64,000 nucleotides of DNA from JAFIFT01 sp020051095 (GCF_964199965.1 NZ_CAXMZT010000007.1:148995-212994); one strand, 5' to 3'. Counted from the first letter of the stretch, positions 54,985 to 63,569 are shown. Numbers and translations are program-made. Notes: a model not told the origin generated them from the sequence alone.

Positions 54985-56670
54985 ATGCCATTAATCTACT
55001 TCAAAAATGGAACATTATATATTGAAGAAGATAAACCAATTTCTGAAGACACCCTTCCTTCACATTTACGTAAAAAATCTCATCTCCCGTCAGATGAAAC
55101 GCCTATCAATATCGACGTTTATAGCCAATGCAAACACTTTTTGACCCAAGAATGCAAGGATCCCGTGTTAGCAGTCAAAATCAATCGTTGGAAAAACCAA
55201 TATTTATCCTTATTTCTTGGTCTAATTCTAAAAGAGCACCATTCTGAACTACGGGAATTAGATTTTAGCTCTTGTGCTTTAAGAGATTCAGACATTCCAG
55301 CTCTCATCTTACTCCTACGCGAATATCCAGGTATAGAAGTTATCAATCTTAACCACAATTATATTTCCAACGAAGGAGCCATCACGTTATTGCATGCCAT
55401 TTTGGAATTGGACTTGCATTGTGAATTTGACCTAAGCCATAACGATGTTGGACATAAAGTGAATCAATATATCCAATCCATCCTAGGCAATTTTAGTGAT
55501 TCAACTATGGATCTATCAGAAAACCAAAACCCGGATGAAATTGAATTAGCAAAGGAAAAACTGACTGAGGATGAGCAGCTTGAAGCATCGAAACTGGTAT
55601 CCAGCTTGGCTAAAGAATTTACCCCTGGCGATTTTTTGTATGGTCTTCACAGTGGGCTTCCTCCCGATAAAGGAAGAAATCCCATATATAATGCGCTATT
55701 AAAAACACTACCCCCTCATGACAGACATCAATTACTCATCATCAATCCCTTTTCCGATTGGGTCATCAACCGAAATGATTATGAAAAAGCAAGCAAACAC
55801 GATTTTATCTTTTTTGATGAATTTAGAAAGGAAATATTGCCTTCCCTATATCCTCAAAAGCCAGAGCCGTTTGTCAGAGGTTGGTCTGAACATAAATTAT
55901 TATGCAAGCTTGGCATACTATGGGCCAAAAAGAATCATAATAAAATTCATTATGTCTTAGATGACATTGATATGGCGTTATTTTCCGCCCCCAATCGCAA
56001 TCGAGCGGATGTCTCTGTTACTGAGTCAGAACTCAAATTTATAGCAAGGTATTACGATAATTTAAAAGACTGTGTTCAATTTTGGCGGACTAATTCTAAA
56101 ACGGGAGTCCTTGAGAAAGCCGATGCACCCTGGATAAACCCAGAAACTAAAAAGTTTTGGGATAACTACCTAAAAGCTGAACATAGAAAGATGCGCTATT
56201 TTCCAAAAGGGGAGTTGCCAGAAAGCGCCTTTATTTCCAGTTTTGTTTCACGAAAATCATACAGCATGCAAGCATTTAAGGAAGCACTTAACCTCGCATT
56301 AAGTAGCGTCTTTCAAGGTGAAGAAGATAAAATCTTATTCGACCTTGTCAGTAATGCCTTACTTAAAATTGAAACGGCAGAAAAAAAGTACGATTTAGAA
56401 TCCATCATTTTTTCGTTGTACGATGAATATTTTACAAACCATGCCAACCTCGACCACAAAAATAAGGTGCTCGAAACGGTCTTAAATGAGCTTGTTGTCA
56501 ATGCCACCTTTAGGAAAAACGCACCCTCGGGGACCAATTTCTTTTATCGTGGTGTGATACAAGCAAACGTTTATGGGGATCGCGTATTAAACAATCAAGC
56601 CTTATTTGATATGGCCGATGAAATCCATTCTCAAAAAAGTGATGCAATAACTCAAACCAAGAAATTGTAG
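54985..56670 (+). CDS. Leucine-rich-repeat protein, effector candidate (561 aa)
   Basis: Residues about 85-175 contain ribonuclease-inhibitor-type LRRs: LRELDFSSCALRDSDIPAL, IEVINLNHNYISNEGAITLL and CEFDLSHNDVG. The remaining 380 residues are helical with no known motif. No signal peptide exists in the form starting at 54985; the frame opens earlier at 54922, but those residues are hydrophobic and probably untranslated. No clear ribosome-binding site precedes either start. LRR proteins without export signals are common Dot/Icm substrates; this assignment is by analogy. Confidence 0.72.
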   Translation: MPLIYFKNGTLYIEEDKPISEDTLPSHLRKKSHLPSDETPINIDVYSQCKHFLTQECKDPVLAVKINRWKNQYLSLFLGLILKEHHSELRELDFSSCALRDSDIPALILLLREYPGIEVINLNHNYISNEGAITLLHAILELDLHCEFDLSHNDVGHKVNQYIQSILGNFSDSTMDLSENQNPDEIELAKEKLTEDEQLEASKLVSSLAKEFTPGDFLYGLHSGLPPDKGRNPIYNALLKTLPPHDRHQLLIINPFSDWVINRNDYEKASKHDFIFFDEFRKEILPSLYPQKPEPFVRGWSEHKLLCKLGILWAKKNHNKIHYVLDDIDMALFSAPNRNRADVSVTESELKFIARYYDNLKDCVQFWRTNSKTGVLEKADAPWINPETKKFWDNYLKAEHRKMRYFPKGELPESAFISSFVSRKSYSMQAFKEALNLALSSVFQGEEDKILFDLVSNALLKIETAEKKYDLESIIFSLYDEYFTNHANLDHKNKVLETVLNELVVNATFRKNAPSGTNFFYRGVIQANVYGDRVLNNQALFDMADEIHSQKSDAITQTKKL

Positions 56671-56799
56671 CTATTAGAAATAATTTAATGCGGGGGCTTG
56701 GATCAATTAACTGACTGTATGAAAAATATTTTTTATTGCAGACAGGCAATATTAGGGAGCTGCATTTAGAAGCCCCACCCTAACATTTGTATATGTTCG

Positions 56800-57270
56800 T
56801 TATGGCGCTGCGGATGTTTCCTTTGGGATTGCCAAACTCATAAAAAGTGAGAGAAAAACCAAGATAGCACACACGATCATGGCATAACTGAAGACTTTCA
56901 TAATGGAATGCTCGTCCATGATGGAACCCGATATAGCGACGCCAAAGGAATTACCTAAAAAACCACAGGTAAATAATACTCCCATTGCAACGCCTGCTTT
57001 TTCCGGTTTGACCATTTGAAAACAATCCGTTGCAGTTGCTGGTATGAGAAATGCGGCCAAAACACCGGCAAGAAAGAGGGAGAATATAAGATAGGGAGCA
57101 AGTGTTAGCGCCTGTGTCCAAGCCATCATCCCACAAGCAATGAGCATTAAAATGAGACCCGAAATCAAGGGCGGCTTATAAGTAGCTTGATCAATCCACT
57201 TACCAACAGGGGCAGAAACGATATTGATGGTTAGTGTCATGCTCAACATGACTATACCCGCAGTTACAAT
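56800..57270 (-). pseudogene. C-terminal remnant of an MFS transporter
   Basis: The open frame encodes about 157 residues with five to six hydrophobic helices, including SAPVGKWIDQATYK, the loop equivalent to that between helices 8 and 9 of drug/proton MFS proteins, and GVAMGVLFTCGFLGNSFGVA. The N-terminal half (helices 1-6) is missing. An in-frame TAG at 57271-57273 and a hairpin lie upstream. The gene was truncated at its 5' side. Confidence 0.75.
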
Positions 57271-57289
57271 CTATTAACTGAGTTTAGGG

Positions 57290-57319
57290 GCCCACATTTC
57301 GCCTGCAGCGAATGTGGGC
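57290..57319. repeat. GCCCACATT hairpin between MFS remnant and SDR gene
   Basis: GCCCACATTTCGC (57290-57302) and GCGAATGTGGGC (57308-57319) pair with one bulged T around a five-base loop. No T run follows. It lies at the broken end of the MFS remnant, so it may mark the rearrangement. Confidence 0.5.
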
Positions 57320-57374
57320 TGGCTCTCGGGGCTGAGCAAATATAACGACATCTTGATAATTTAAGGAAACTGCC

Positions 57375-58115
57375 ATGAAAAACAATAACAAAATAGCATT
57401 AGTGACTGGCGGTGCAAAACGTGTTGGACGAAGCATCGTCGAAAAACTTGCTGAAAATGGCTACGATGTTGTCATTAACCACCATGCATCCGATACACAG
57501 GCACACGAATTGAAGCAACAGGTTGAAAAATGTGGCCGCCACTGCTTGGTTGTCAAAGCCGATATCCAATCACAACTGGCCGTTCAAGGCATGTTTGACC
57601 AAATAAAAACGCAATTCGGTCGACTTGATTTGCTGGTCAACAGTGCCTCACTCTATGAAAGTCATTCATTTCCCTGCGATGACTTTCAACCGTTCCATGA
57701 TTCCTTAGGAGTTGCTGTTTGGGGAAGTCTTTATTGTGCAAATGAAGCGGCAAAAATCATGCTTGCGCAAGAAAGCGGACTCATTATAAATATTATTGAT
57801 TTATTTGCCTTTTACCCTTGTAAAAATAGGATGTTTCATGGCGTTTCAAAAGCTGCTCTGGCCAGTTTAACCCAATATCTAGCCCTAGAGCTTGCCCCCT
57901 TTGTACGCGATAATGCCATAGCCCCAGGCCCTGTTTTACCGCCAGAAGAATACTCGTTAGATATGCAAATGAAGTCTGCCGAACGAACTTTACTGAAACG
58001 ATGGGGACAACCAGATGACGTTGCCAAAGCGGTTTTGTATCTGGCCGATGCAGATTATATGACAGGAGATATTATGTTTGTTGATGGAGGCAGCCACATT
58101 ATTAATGGGAAATAG
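57375..58115 (+). CDS. Short-chain dehydrogenase/reductase resembling pteridine reductase, altered active site
   Basis: The NADPH-binding TGGAKRVG (11-18), NSAS (89-92) and the INIIDLFAF strand (D142) match pteridine reductase/FolM-type SDRs, which use Asp where other SDRs have Ser. Lys159 of the YxxxK motif is kept, but the catalytic Tyr position (four before Lys) is His155 in MFHGVSKAAL. The protein has 246 residues. The fold should bind NADPH; activity may be altered. Family members reduce dihydropterins or other carbonyls. It is a single-gene unit with AAGGAA just upstream of ATG 57375. Confidence 0.82.
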   Translation: MKNNNKIALVTGGAKRVGRSIVEKLAENGYDVVINHHASDTQAHELKQQVEKCGRHCLVVKADIQSQLAVQGMFDQIKTQFGRLDLLVNSASLYESHSFPCDDFQPFHDSLGVAVWGSLYCANEAAKIMLAQESGLIINIIDLFAFYPCKNRMFHGVSKAALASLTQYLALELAPFVRDNAIAPGPVLPPEEYSLDMQMKSAERTLLKRWGQPDDVAKAVLYLADADYMTGDIMFVDGGSHIINGK

Positions 58116-58156
58116 TCGCATATAACAGGCTATCTCGATTTGCAGACAAGCCGTTT

Positions 58157-58336
58157 TTATGACGAGAAATTAAAATTAGTCGCTGATTGAGAGAACTGGG
58201 TGTCTAATTCAACTAACGCATCTAACTTATCCTGCACATCAACTTTAATATTCTGATGGTCTTTGGTTCCTGTCGGGTATATTGTTTTTAAATCGCCAAG
58301 GGTTAAATAGGATGGGCTGTAAATCTCGGTTATTGC
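58157..58336 (-). pseudogene. Orphan open frame in frame with the GIY-YIG gene, after its stop
   Basis: Directly after the TGA of the GIY-YIG gene the same frame stays open for 59 codons with protein-like composition: EIYSPSYLTLGDLKTIYPTG, then KDHQNIKVDVQDKLDALVEL and DTQFSQSATNFNFSS, ending TAA. It has no ATG. It could be a remnant of another gene's 3' end, or rarely a stop-readthrough extension. The family is not recognised. Confidence 0.4.
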
Positions 58337-58633
58337 TCAGTCACCCGCCACTCGCATGCTAATAATAAGTTCCGAGTTTGGATTTTGTATCAATGCTTCC
58401 TTTTGCGCTTTAGATAGTGTTTTAATGTAACGCTCAATACGCATAGCATCCGCTTTAGTTCCTTTAATTTCCCAGTATTGCGCGATAGAAAGGGGTTTGA
58501 AACTTCGAGTATATTTACTTCCTTTTCCAGCAAGGTGATCTTGAAAGCGTTTTTCAAGATTATCGGTATAGCCTGTGTAATAGCTTTGATTGCTGCATTG
58601 TAAAATATATATCCAATAGGTTTTTTCAGACAT
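58337..58633 (-). CDS. GIY-YIG nuclease family protein (UPF0213-like)
   Basis: This 98-residue single-domain protein has WIYILQC (7-13) and YYTGYT (18-23), the GIY-YIG pair, then the catalytic-region RFQDHLAGKGSKYTRSFKP with Arg29. It matches the small UPF0213/YhbQ-like group, whose cellular role is uncertain. It stands alone, with a gene remnant downstream in the same frame. Confidence 0.88.
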   Translation of the reverse strand: MSEKTYWIYILQCSNQSYYTGYTDNLEKRFQDHLAGKGSKYTRSFKPLSIAQYWEIKGTKADAMRIERYIKTLSKAQKEALIQNPNSELIISMRVAGD

Positions 58634-58765
58634 GGCAACTAACAGATATTTAGGATAGATTGACTATAACGAGTTACGATTAATGAATCAAATTCTGAGG
58701 AATTAAATGATTTACCCTCTTGAATTCTTAGGAGAAAAAAATATATACACCTTAATAGCATTATT

Positions 58766-58797
58766 TTGCTGAAATTTCAGATAAAATACTGTATAAT
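58766..58797 (+). promoter_or_regulatory. Promoter candidate for the EF-G2 gene
   Basis: A perfect -10 TATAAT (58792-58797) lies 40 bases before the start codon. The -35 is poor: TTGCTG at 58766-58771 is 20 bases away. The short leader (about 35 bases) ends in AAGAG before ATG 58838. Confidence 0.5.
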
Positions 58798-58837
58798 ACG
58801 CGACAAATTTTTATTCATTTTAACATATAAGAGCGCT

Positions 58838-60928
58838 ATGACTGACTTAAATCTTTATAGAAACATTGGTATCTTCGCCCACGTAGATGCAGGAAAAACA
58901 ACGACTACCGAACGTATTCTTAAGCTGACGGGTAAAATCCACAAAATTGGTGAGGTTCACGATGGTGAATCAACGACCGATTTCATGGTACAGGAAGCAG
59001 AACGCGGTATTACCATCCAATCGGCAGCGGTTACTTGCTACTGGAAAGGTAATCGTTTCAACATTATCGATACCCCCGGACACGTCGACTTCACGGTTGA
59101 AGTATACCGTTCACTCAAGGTACTCGATGGTGGAATTGGGGTATTCTGTGGTTCCGGCGGTGTTGAGCCTCAATCTGAGACTAACTGGCGTTATGCGAAC
59201 AATTCAAAAGTATCTCGCTTGATTTTCGTAAACAAACTCGACCGTATCGGTGCGAATTTCTTGAAAGTGACTGAGCAGATTAAAAAGGTGTTGGGTGCAA
59301 AACCATTAATTATGACCTTACCTATTGGATTTGAAGACAGCTTTGTTGGGGTTGTCGACCTACTCACTCGTCAAGCGTATGTTTGGGATGAAACTGGCTT
59401 GCCAGAAAATTTCAATATTACTGACGTACCCGCAGACATGCATGACGACGTTGAAACCTATCGTGCTCAATTGATTGAGACTGCGCTTGAGATGGATGAT
59501 GAATTGCTAATGGGTTATTTAGAAGGAGAAGAGCCTTCAATAGAAGAAATTAAGCGTTGTATTCGTAAAGGTACGCTTGAATTAACCTTCTTCCCAACCT
59601 ACTGTGGTTCGGCCTTCAAAAATAAAGGGATGCAGCTCTTATTGGATGCGGTCGTTGACTATTTACCTGCTCCTCATGAAGTAAACCCACAACCTTTAAC
59701 CAATGAAGAAGGTGAGCCAACAGGCAAGTTTGCTCTTGTATCGCCTGATGAGCCATTCCGTGCGTTAGCATTCAAAATTATGGATGACCGTTTTGGTGCG
59801 CTTACGTTCATCCGTATCTACTCAGGAAGACTGAATAAAGGAGATACCATCCTTAACTCATTCACGGGTAAAACAGAGCGTGTCGGCCGCATGGTTGAGA
59901 TGCAGGCGGATGAGCGTAATGAATTACAAAGTGCTGAGGCGGGTGACATTCTTGCCATCGTTGGCATGAAAAACGTTCGAACCGGTCACACGCTTTGCGA
60001 TCCTAATAATGAATGTACGCTGGAAGCAATGGTCTTCCCTGAGCCAGTAATCTCTATCGCCGTTGCGCCAAAAGATAAAGGCGCTACCGAGAAGATGGCG
60101 ATCGCGATTGGTAAGATGGTTGCCGAAGACCCAACGTTTAGGGTTGAAACGGATGAAGATTCGGGTGAAACCATTCTTCGTGGTATGGGTGAATTGCACC
60201 TAGATATTAAAATAGACATTCTGAAACGCACCTACGGCGTTGAATTAATCGTAGGTCAACCTCAGGTTGCTTACCGCGAAACCATTACCAAATCGGTTCA
60301 AGACAGCTATACCCACAAAAAGCAATCAGGTGGGGCAGGTCAATACGGTAAGATTGATTACACGATTCAACCTGGTGAGCCAAATTCCGGATTCACCTTC
60401 AAGACATCCGTTGTCGGTGGAAACGTTCCTAAGGAATTCTTCCCTGCAATCGAGAAAGGCTTCCGTTCAATGATGGATACCGGTACCTTGGCAGGTTTCC
60501 CTGTGCTAGATGTTCTCATTGACCTCACCGATGGTGCCTATCATGCTGTTGACTCATCTGCTATTGCGTTCGAAATTGCAGCAAAAGGCGCTTTTCGACA
60601 GTCAATACCAAAAGCTGGGCCACAATTGCTTGAACCCATCATGAAAGTCGATGTTTACAGTACAGAAGAAGATGTCGGTAACGTTATCGGTGATTTGAAC
60701 CGCCGTCGTGGCATGATTTCTGGCCAAGAACCCAGTGCATCAGGCATTCGCATTAAAGCGGAAGTTCCTCTTTCAGAAATGTTTGGATACATCAGTACAC
60801 TGCGAACGCTTACTTCTGGCCGTGGTCAATTCTCAATGGAATTCTCTCATTACGCTGCCTGCCCAAACAGTGTAGCTGAAGCAGTCATTGCCAAAGAAAA
60901 AGAAAAGAAAGCCGCCGCAGTCAAATAA
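58838..60928 (+). CDS. fusA: Elongation factor G, EF-G2 subtype
   Basis: This 696-residue translational GTPase has the G1 motif AHVDAGKTTT (14-23), DTPGHVDFTVE, NKLDRIGA and the C-terminal domains IV/V (RQSIPKAGPQLLEP, RRRGMISGQEPSASG). The start at 58838 gives the family's usual beginning MTDLNLYRN; the frame opens at 58766. It lacks the rpsL-rpsG-tuf neighbours of the canonical gene. Details such as KLTGKIHKIGEVHDGESTTDF and GGVEPQSETNWRYA match the second EF-G of vibrios and relatives, so it is probably a paralogue specialised in stress, ribosome recycling or slow translocation. A terminator follows. Confidence 0.88.
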   Translation: MTDLNLYRNIGIFAHVDAGKTTTTERILKLTGKIHKIGEVHDGESTTDFMVQEAERGITIQSAAVTCYWKGNRFNIIDTPGHVDFTVEVYRSLKVLDGGIGVFCGSGGVEPQSETNWRYANNSKVSRLIFVNKLDRIGANFLKVTEQIKKVLGAKPLIMTLPIGFEDSFVGVVDLLTRQAYVWDETGLPENFNITDVPADMHDDVETYRAQLIETALEMDDELLMGYLEGEEPSIEEIKRCIRKGTLELTFFPTYCGSAFKNKGMQLLLDAVVDYLPAPHEVNPQPLTNEEGEPTGKFALVSPDEPFRALAFKIMDDRFGALTFIRIYSGRLNKGDTILNSFTGKTERVGRMVEMQADERNELQSAEAGDILAIVGMKNVRTGHTLCDPNNECTLEAMVFPEPVISIAVAPKDKGATEKMAIAIGKMVAEDPTFRVETDEDSGETILRGMGELHLDIKIDILKRTYGVELIVGQPQVAYRETITKSVQDSYTHKKQSGGAGQYGKIDYTIQPGEPNSGFTFKTSVVGGNVPKEFFPAIEKGFRSMMDTGTLAGFPVLDVLIDLTDGAYHAVDSSAIAFEIAAKGAFRQSIPKAGPQLLEPIMKVDVYSTEEDVGNVIGDLNRRRGMISGQEPSASGIRIKAEVPLSEMFGYISTLRTLTSGRGQFSMEFSHYAACPNSVAEAVIAKEKEKKAAAVK

Positions 60929-60944
60929 GTAACTTTTTCGACAG

Positions 60945-60981
60945 CTCTCTCAATGGAACCCTAAAGTTTCCATTGAGAGAG
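60945..60981 (+). terminator. Terminator hairpin after the EF-G2 gene
   Basis: Perfect 14-base arms CTCTCTCAATGGAA and TTCCATTGAGAGAG (60945-60958 and 60968-60981) enclose nine bases, 17 bases after the stop. The T tract is short (TTATAACCTT), so efficiency is uncertain. Confidence 0.7.
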
Positions 60982-61070
60982 TTATAACCTTACGTTTGGA
61001 ACGGTACTAACAAGCGGACTTGGGATAAAAGAAAATCAACTATACAAATTACTAGGCCTACTTACTTATT

Positions 61071-62663
61071 TTATATCGATAATTCTCCTATCATCCTTAT
61101 AGCGTCCTCATTTTCATCATATCTATTTTTATTCAAATTTTTCTGGCCTAACAAAAACACATATAAGACACTAAATCCAAGAATAAATAAAATACCTTGC
61201 AACCAATCTGCCAGCAAATGATGATGGCTTATATAGCCAATGACTAAGGCATAGGCCATATAAGCAAATAAAGTCCAGGATGATCCAAAGGAACGATAGA
61301 AATTTCTTAGCTGTTTCCCATAAAAACTCAAGATGTAAAATATAAAAAAAACAAGATGCATGATTAACGCTAAAGCCAGCGCCTCAATAGTTGCTTGGAT
61401 TAATAGATAGGACATCGCCATATAAACAATAAAACTTAAGCTCAATCCAAAAATGACCCGGAAGGGTCTCTCTTCATTTGGTTTAGTTGTTCGCAATTTA
61501 ACAAATGATAGGGGAATAGCCACACAAGAGATTACCTGGAAAACGGAAACAACAATCATGATGGTTTGCCAGTTTTTAAAAAATACGACCATTGTGCAAC
61601 AGACCAACGTTGTAAATATTAAGGCGCGCCGTGATAGTTGATACTGGGGGTGATTTTTGTCGAAATAAACGGGCATTTGTTTATCCTTTGCCATCCCTTT
61701 CAGTGTTCTGGCACAAGACCCCATATATAAAATACCGGTCCCTGAAGGGCTAATAATCGAATCAAAATAAAGCACATAAGCCCACAAAGACAAGATGTTG
61801 ATATTTAAAAGAATCAATAACTGTGCTAAAGGCGAGGTAAAATTGATATGATTCCAACCGTTTGCAATCATTTCGGTTGGTATTGAGGCAATGAATGCCA
61901 TCTGGAGGAGTAAATAGATGATCAAACATATTAAAACAGAAGCTGTCAGGGCAATCGGTATATTTCTTCGCGGCCTTTCTAATTCGGAGCTAAACATGGC
62001 TACCATGGAAAATCCATAGAAAGCATAAAAAATACCACAAACAATGACCCCACTAAATACACGTCCATACCCATAAGGCGCAACCCCTTGTGAGGTAAAA
62101 TTACTCGTATTAAAGGAAATTGACATTAATAAGACAGCGGTCAGTAATGGAATGACGATCTTTAAAATAGCAATGATGTTACTGGCCTTGGCCATGCTTT
62201 TAATACCCCCAAAATTTAATAAGGTATACACGATAACCAAAACAATAACTAACCCCGTTCCTAATGCTGTGTGTTGATGGTGGTGAAAAAAATAGGGGGT
62301 CAAATGGGGGATCGCCGTACTTAAGTATTGAATGGTTGCTGATGCCTCTGCTGGAACGACGATCACCATCCCCAACCAACTCGAAATAGCAATGACAAAG
62401 CCAAAATCATTGTTATTGTGACTAATGGTCAGTAAGCGCGCAAATAATGCATTTTGTTTTAACATGCTAGCAATTTCAGCCAATAACAGGGCTAATATCA
62501 TGGCTAAAGCCGCGCCGACTAACCAGGAAAGGTAGGAAGCCGGACCGACATATTTTGCTGCATAATAGGCCGCAAAAAGCCAACCACTTCCAATCATACA
62601 TCCTACACCAATGCCTATGGCCGTAAATAACCCTGGCTTTGATTTCAGCTCATCATCAATCAA
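61071..62663 (-). CDS. APC-superfamily amino acid permease (530 aa)
   Basis: Twelve or more hydrophobic helices are present, with the substrate-binding GVGCMIGSGWLF (about residues 19-30) in helix 1 and PAEASATIQYL near 103. The segment MVAMFSSELERPRRNIPIA near 220 is the usual helix 6-7 loop of APC permeases (FxxxELxxPxRxIP). The chain is longer than the permease at 16882 and only distantly similar. The substrate is unknown; amino acid import is a common need of intracellular bacteria, which use amino acids as carbon source. Confidence 0.85.
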   Translation of the reverse strand: MIDDELKSKPGLFTAIGIGVGCMIGSGWLFAAYYAAKYVGPASYLSWLVGAALAMILALLLAEIASMLKQNALFARLLTISHNNNDFGFVIAISSWLGMVIVVPAEASATIQYLSTAIPHLTPYFFHHHQHTALGTGLVIVLVIVYTLLNFGGIKSMAKASNIIAILKIVIPLLTAVLLMSISFNTSNFTSQGVAPYGYGRVFSGVIVCGIFYAFYGFSMVAMFSSELERPRRNIPIALTASVLICLIIYLLLQMAFIASIPTEMIANGWNHINFTSPLAQLLILLNINILSLWAYVLYFDSIISPSGTGILYMGSCARTLKGMAKDKQMPVYFDKNHPQYQLSRRALIFTTLVCCTMVVFFKNWQTIMIVVSVFQVISCVAIPLSFVKLRTTKPNEERPFRVIFGLSLSFIVYMAMSYLLIQATIEALALALIMHLVFFIFYILSFYGKQLRNFYRSFGSSWTLFAYMAYALVIGYISHHHLLADWLQGILFILGFSVLYVFLLGQKNLNKNRYDENEDAIRMIGELSI

Positions 62664-62752
62664 AATTCATCCTTGAAATACTTAGACTTCTTTCATCATA
62701 CTGCAAAATGACTCCATGATGAATAATCATCTGGAACGTCTGGACTACACAA

Positions 62753-62801
62753 TTTAGCAAGCGTAGGTTGGGCCCTGAGGAATCGACCTACGCTTGCTAA
62801 A
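62753..62801. repeat. Large perfect palindrome upstream of the permease gene
   Basis: Arms of 16 bases, TTTAGCAAGCGTAGGT (62753-62768) and ACCTACGCTTGCTAAA (62786-62801), pair perfectly around a 17-base loop. There is no T run except CTACTTTT on the plus strand. It may be a dispersed palindrome or a terminator for transcripts coming from the right. Confidence 0.6.
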
Positions 62802-62853
62802 CACTACTTTTATGCCTGATTAAGACAAATCGCATTGATTCAAAAAAGTTTAA

Positions 62854-63117
62854 TTATTTTAAACTTTCACCCCTGAAAGATGTGGAGCTTTGAGTCAATT
62901 CAAAAGTAAGCACAGGGCTAGAACTATCATAATGTTCGTCAAATTTAAGGATAGACTTTAGATTAAATTCTCCAGGTTTTCCGATGATAGACAAACTTGG
63001 GTATTCAAAAGTCTCCCACGTCTCAGGCTCTTCAGCAATGTTGCTTTTAAAGACAAATTCACCAGGAGTTATAACTTCCAATAATAAATTTTGAGGACAT
63101 CGACAGACTATAAGAAT
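62854..63117 (-). pseudogene. Remnant of an unrecognised gene
   Basis: The frame is open from 63117 to TAA 62854 but has no ATG; the first possible starts are ATT or TTG (63081). It encodes VITPGEFVFKSNIAEEPETW and a further 50 acidic residues. Another frame immediately upstream (about 63080-63195) also looks coding (LPSILTGIFILSEPPTLGVQ), so an older gene may have been shifted. No family is recognised. Confidence 0.35.
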
Positions 63118-63177
63118 TTAACTGAACCCCAAGAGTTGGCGGCTCTGATAAAATAAAAATTCCCGTTAAAATGCTAG

Positions 63178-63321
63178 GCAGATCCAGTGGTCATTGAAAA
63201 ATGTTTAGGCCCTAAAATGCCTAAGATCATGGCAACCTACAACAAAAACGAAATGCTACCTCGAAGACAAGAGGCATTGGAAAAATGGAGCACATATATT
63301 GATAGTCTGACCAAACCATAG
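63178..63321 (+). pseudogene. C-terminal remnant of a tyrosine recombinase (phage/island integrase)
   Basis: The 47-codon open frame after a TAG reads VVIEKCLGPKMPKIMATYNK, then EMLPRRQEALEKWSTYIDSL, ending TAG 63321. This is the usual tail of P4-type integrases (VIEKCLxHK...GVMAVYNR...RRxALxxW), including the nucleophile Tyr of MATYNK. The catalytic domain upstream is gone. It marks a former island or prophage border. Confidence 0.75.
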
Positions 63322-63338
63322 TCCTTTTCTGCTGATAT

Positions 63339-63356
63339 CCCAAGAGATATCTTACA
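63339..63356 (+). promoter_or_regulatory. GacA/LetA-type upstream activating site candidate
   Basis: The 18 bases CCCAAGAGATATCTTACA match the right half (CTTACA) and part of the left half (AAG) of the GacA box TGTAAG-N6-CTTACA. It is centred about 64 bases before the presumed start of the Rsm-type RNA. In Legionella the equivalent regulator is LetA. Confidence 0.5.
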
Positions 63357-63396
63357 AAACATAGAGCAACCAACTTAATGATCTTCTTTTAAATTG

Positions 63397-63405
63397 TGTT
63401 AGGAT
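63397..63405 (+). promoter_or_regulatory. Extended -10 element of the Rsm-type RNA
   Basis: TGTTAGGAT (63397-63405) fits an extended -10 (TGn plus TAGGAT). No good -35 is seen, as is common for activator-dependent promoters. Transcription would start near 63411. Confidence 0.45.
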
Positions 63406-63410
63406 TAGAT

Positions 63411-63530
63411 TGAGAGGACAAACAAGGATTGTTGATAGGAATCAACAAAGGTATCAAGGAAGATACCAGGTCACAAGGATGTGACTAAGACCTCTTTCAA
63501 AATTCCCGACACCTTGGTTCGAAGCCAAGC
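63411..63530 (+). ncRNA. CsrA/RsmA-sequestering small RNA (RsmY/RsmZ/CsrB type)
   Basis: Three perfect hairpins expose GGA in the loop: GTTGAT-AGGA-ATCAAC (63431-63446), GGTATC-AAGGAA-GATACC (63450-63467) and GTCACA-AGGA-TGTGAC (63470-63485). The last contains ACAAGGATGT, the SELEX-type CsrA consensus. Two further AGGA motifs are single-stranded (63414-63417 and 63425-63428). TTGAGAGG (63410-63417) can pair with CCTCTTTCAA (63491-63500) to close the structure. The RNA would bind several CsrA dimers and relieve repression of target mRNAs. The 3' end is uncertain; a weak hairpin (63513-63529) or a larger one (63540-63569) may end it. Confidence 0.82.
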
Positions 63531-63539
63531 ACTATAGTC

Positions 63540-63569
63540 TCACAACCCTTTAAAATCAAGGCCTTGTGA
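63540..63569 (+). other. Hairpin downstream of the Rsm-type RNA
   Basis: TCACAA-C-CCTT (63540-63550) pairs with AAGG-CC-TTGTGA (63558-63569) around a short AT-rich loop. It may be the terminator or 3' stem of the small RNA, although a T run comes only 20 bases later (CTTTTT near 63587). Confidence 0.4.

Noticed and set aside
63513..63529. T-arm-like CTTGG-TTCGAAG-CCAAG as part of a tRNA
   Set aside because: No D-arm, anticodon arm or acceptor stem can be placed around it. It is kept only as a possible 3' hairpin of the small RNA.
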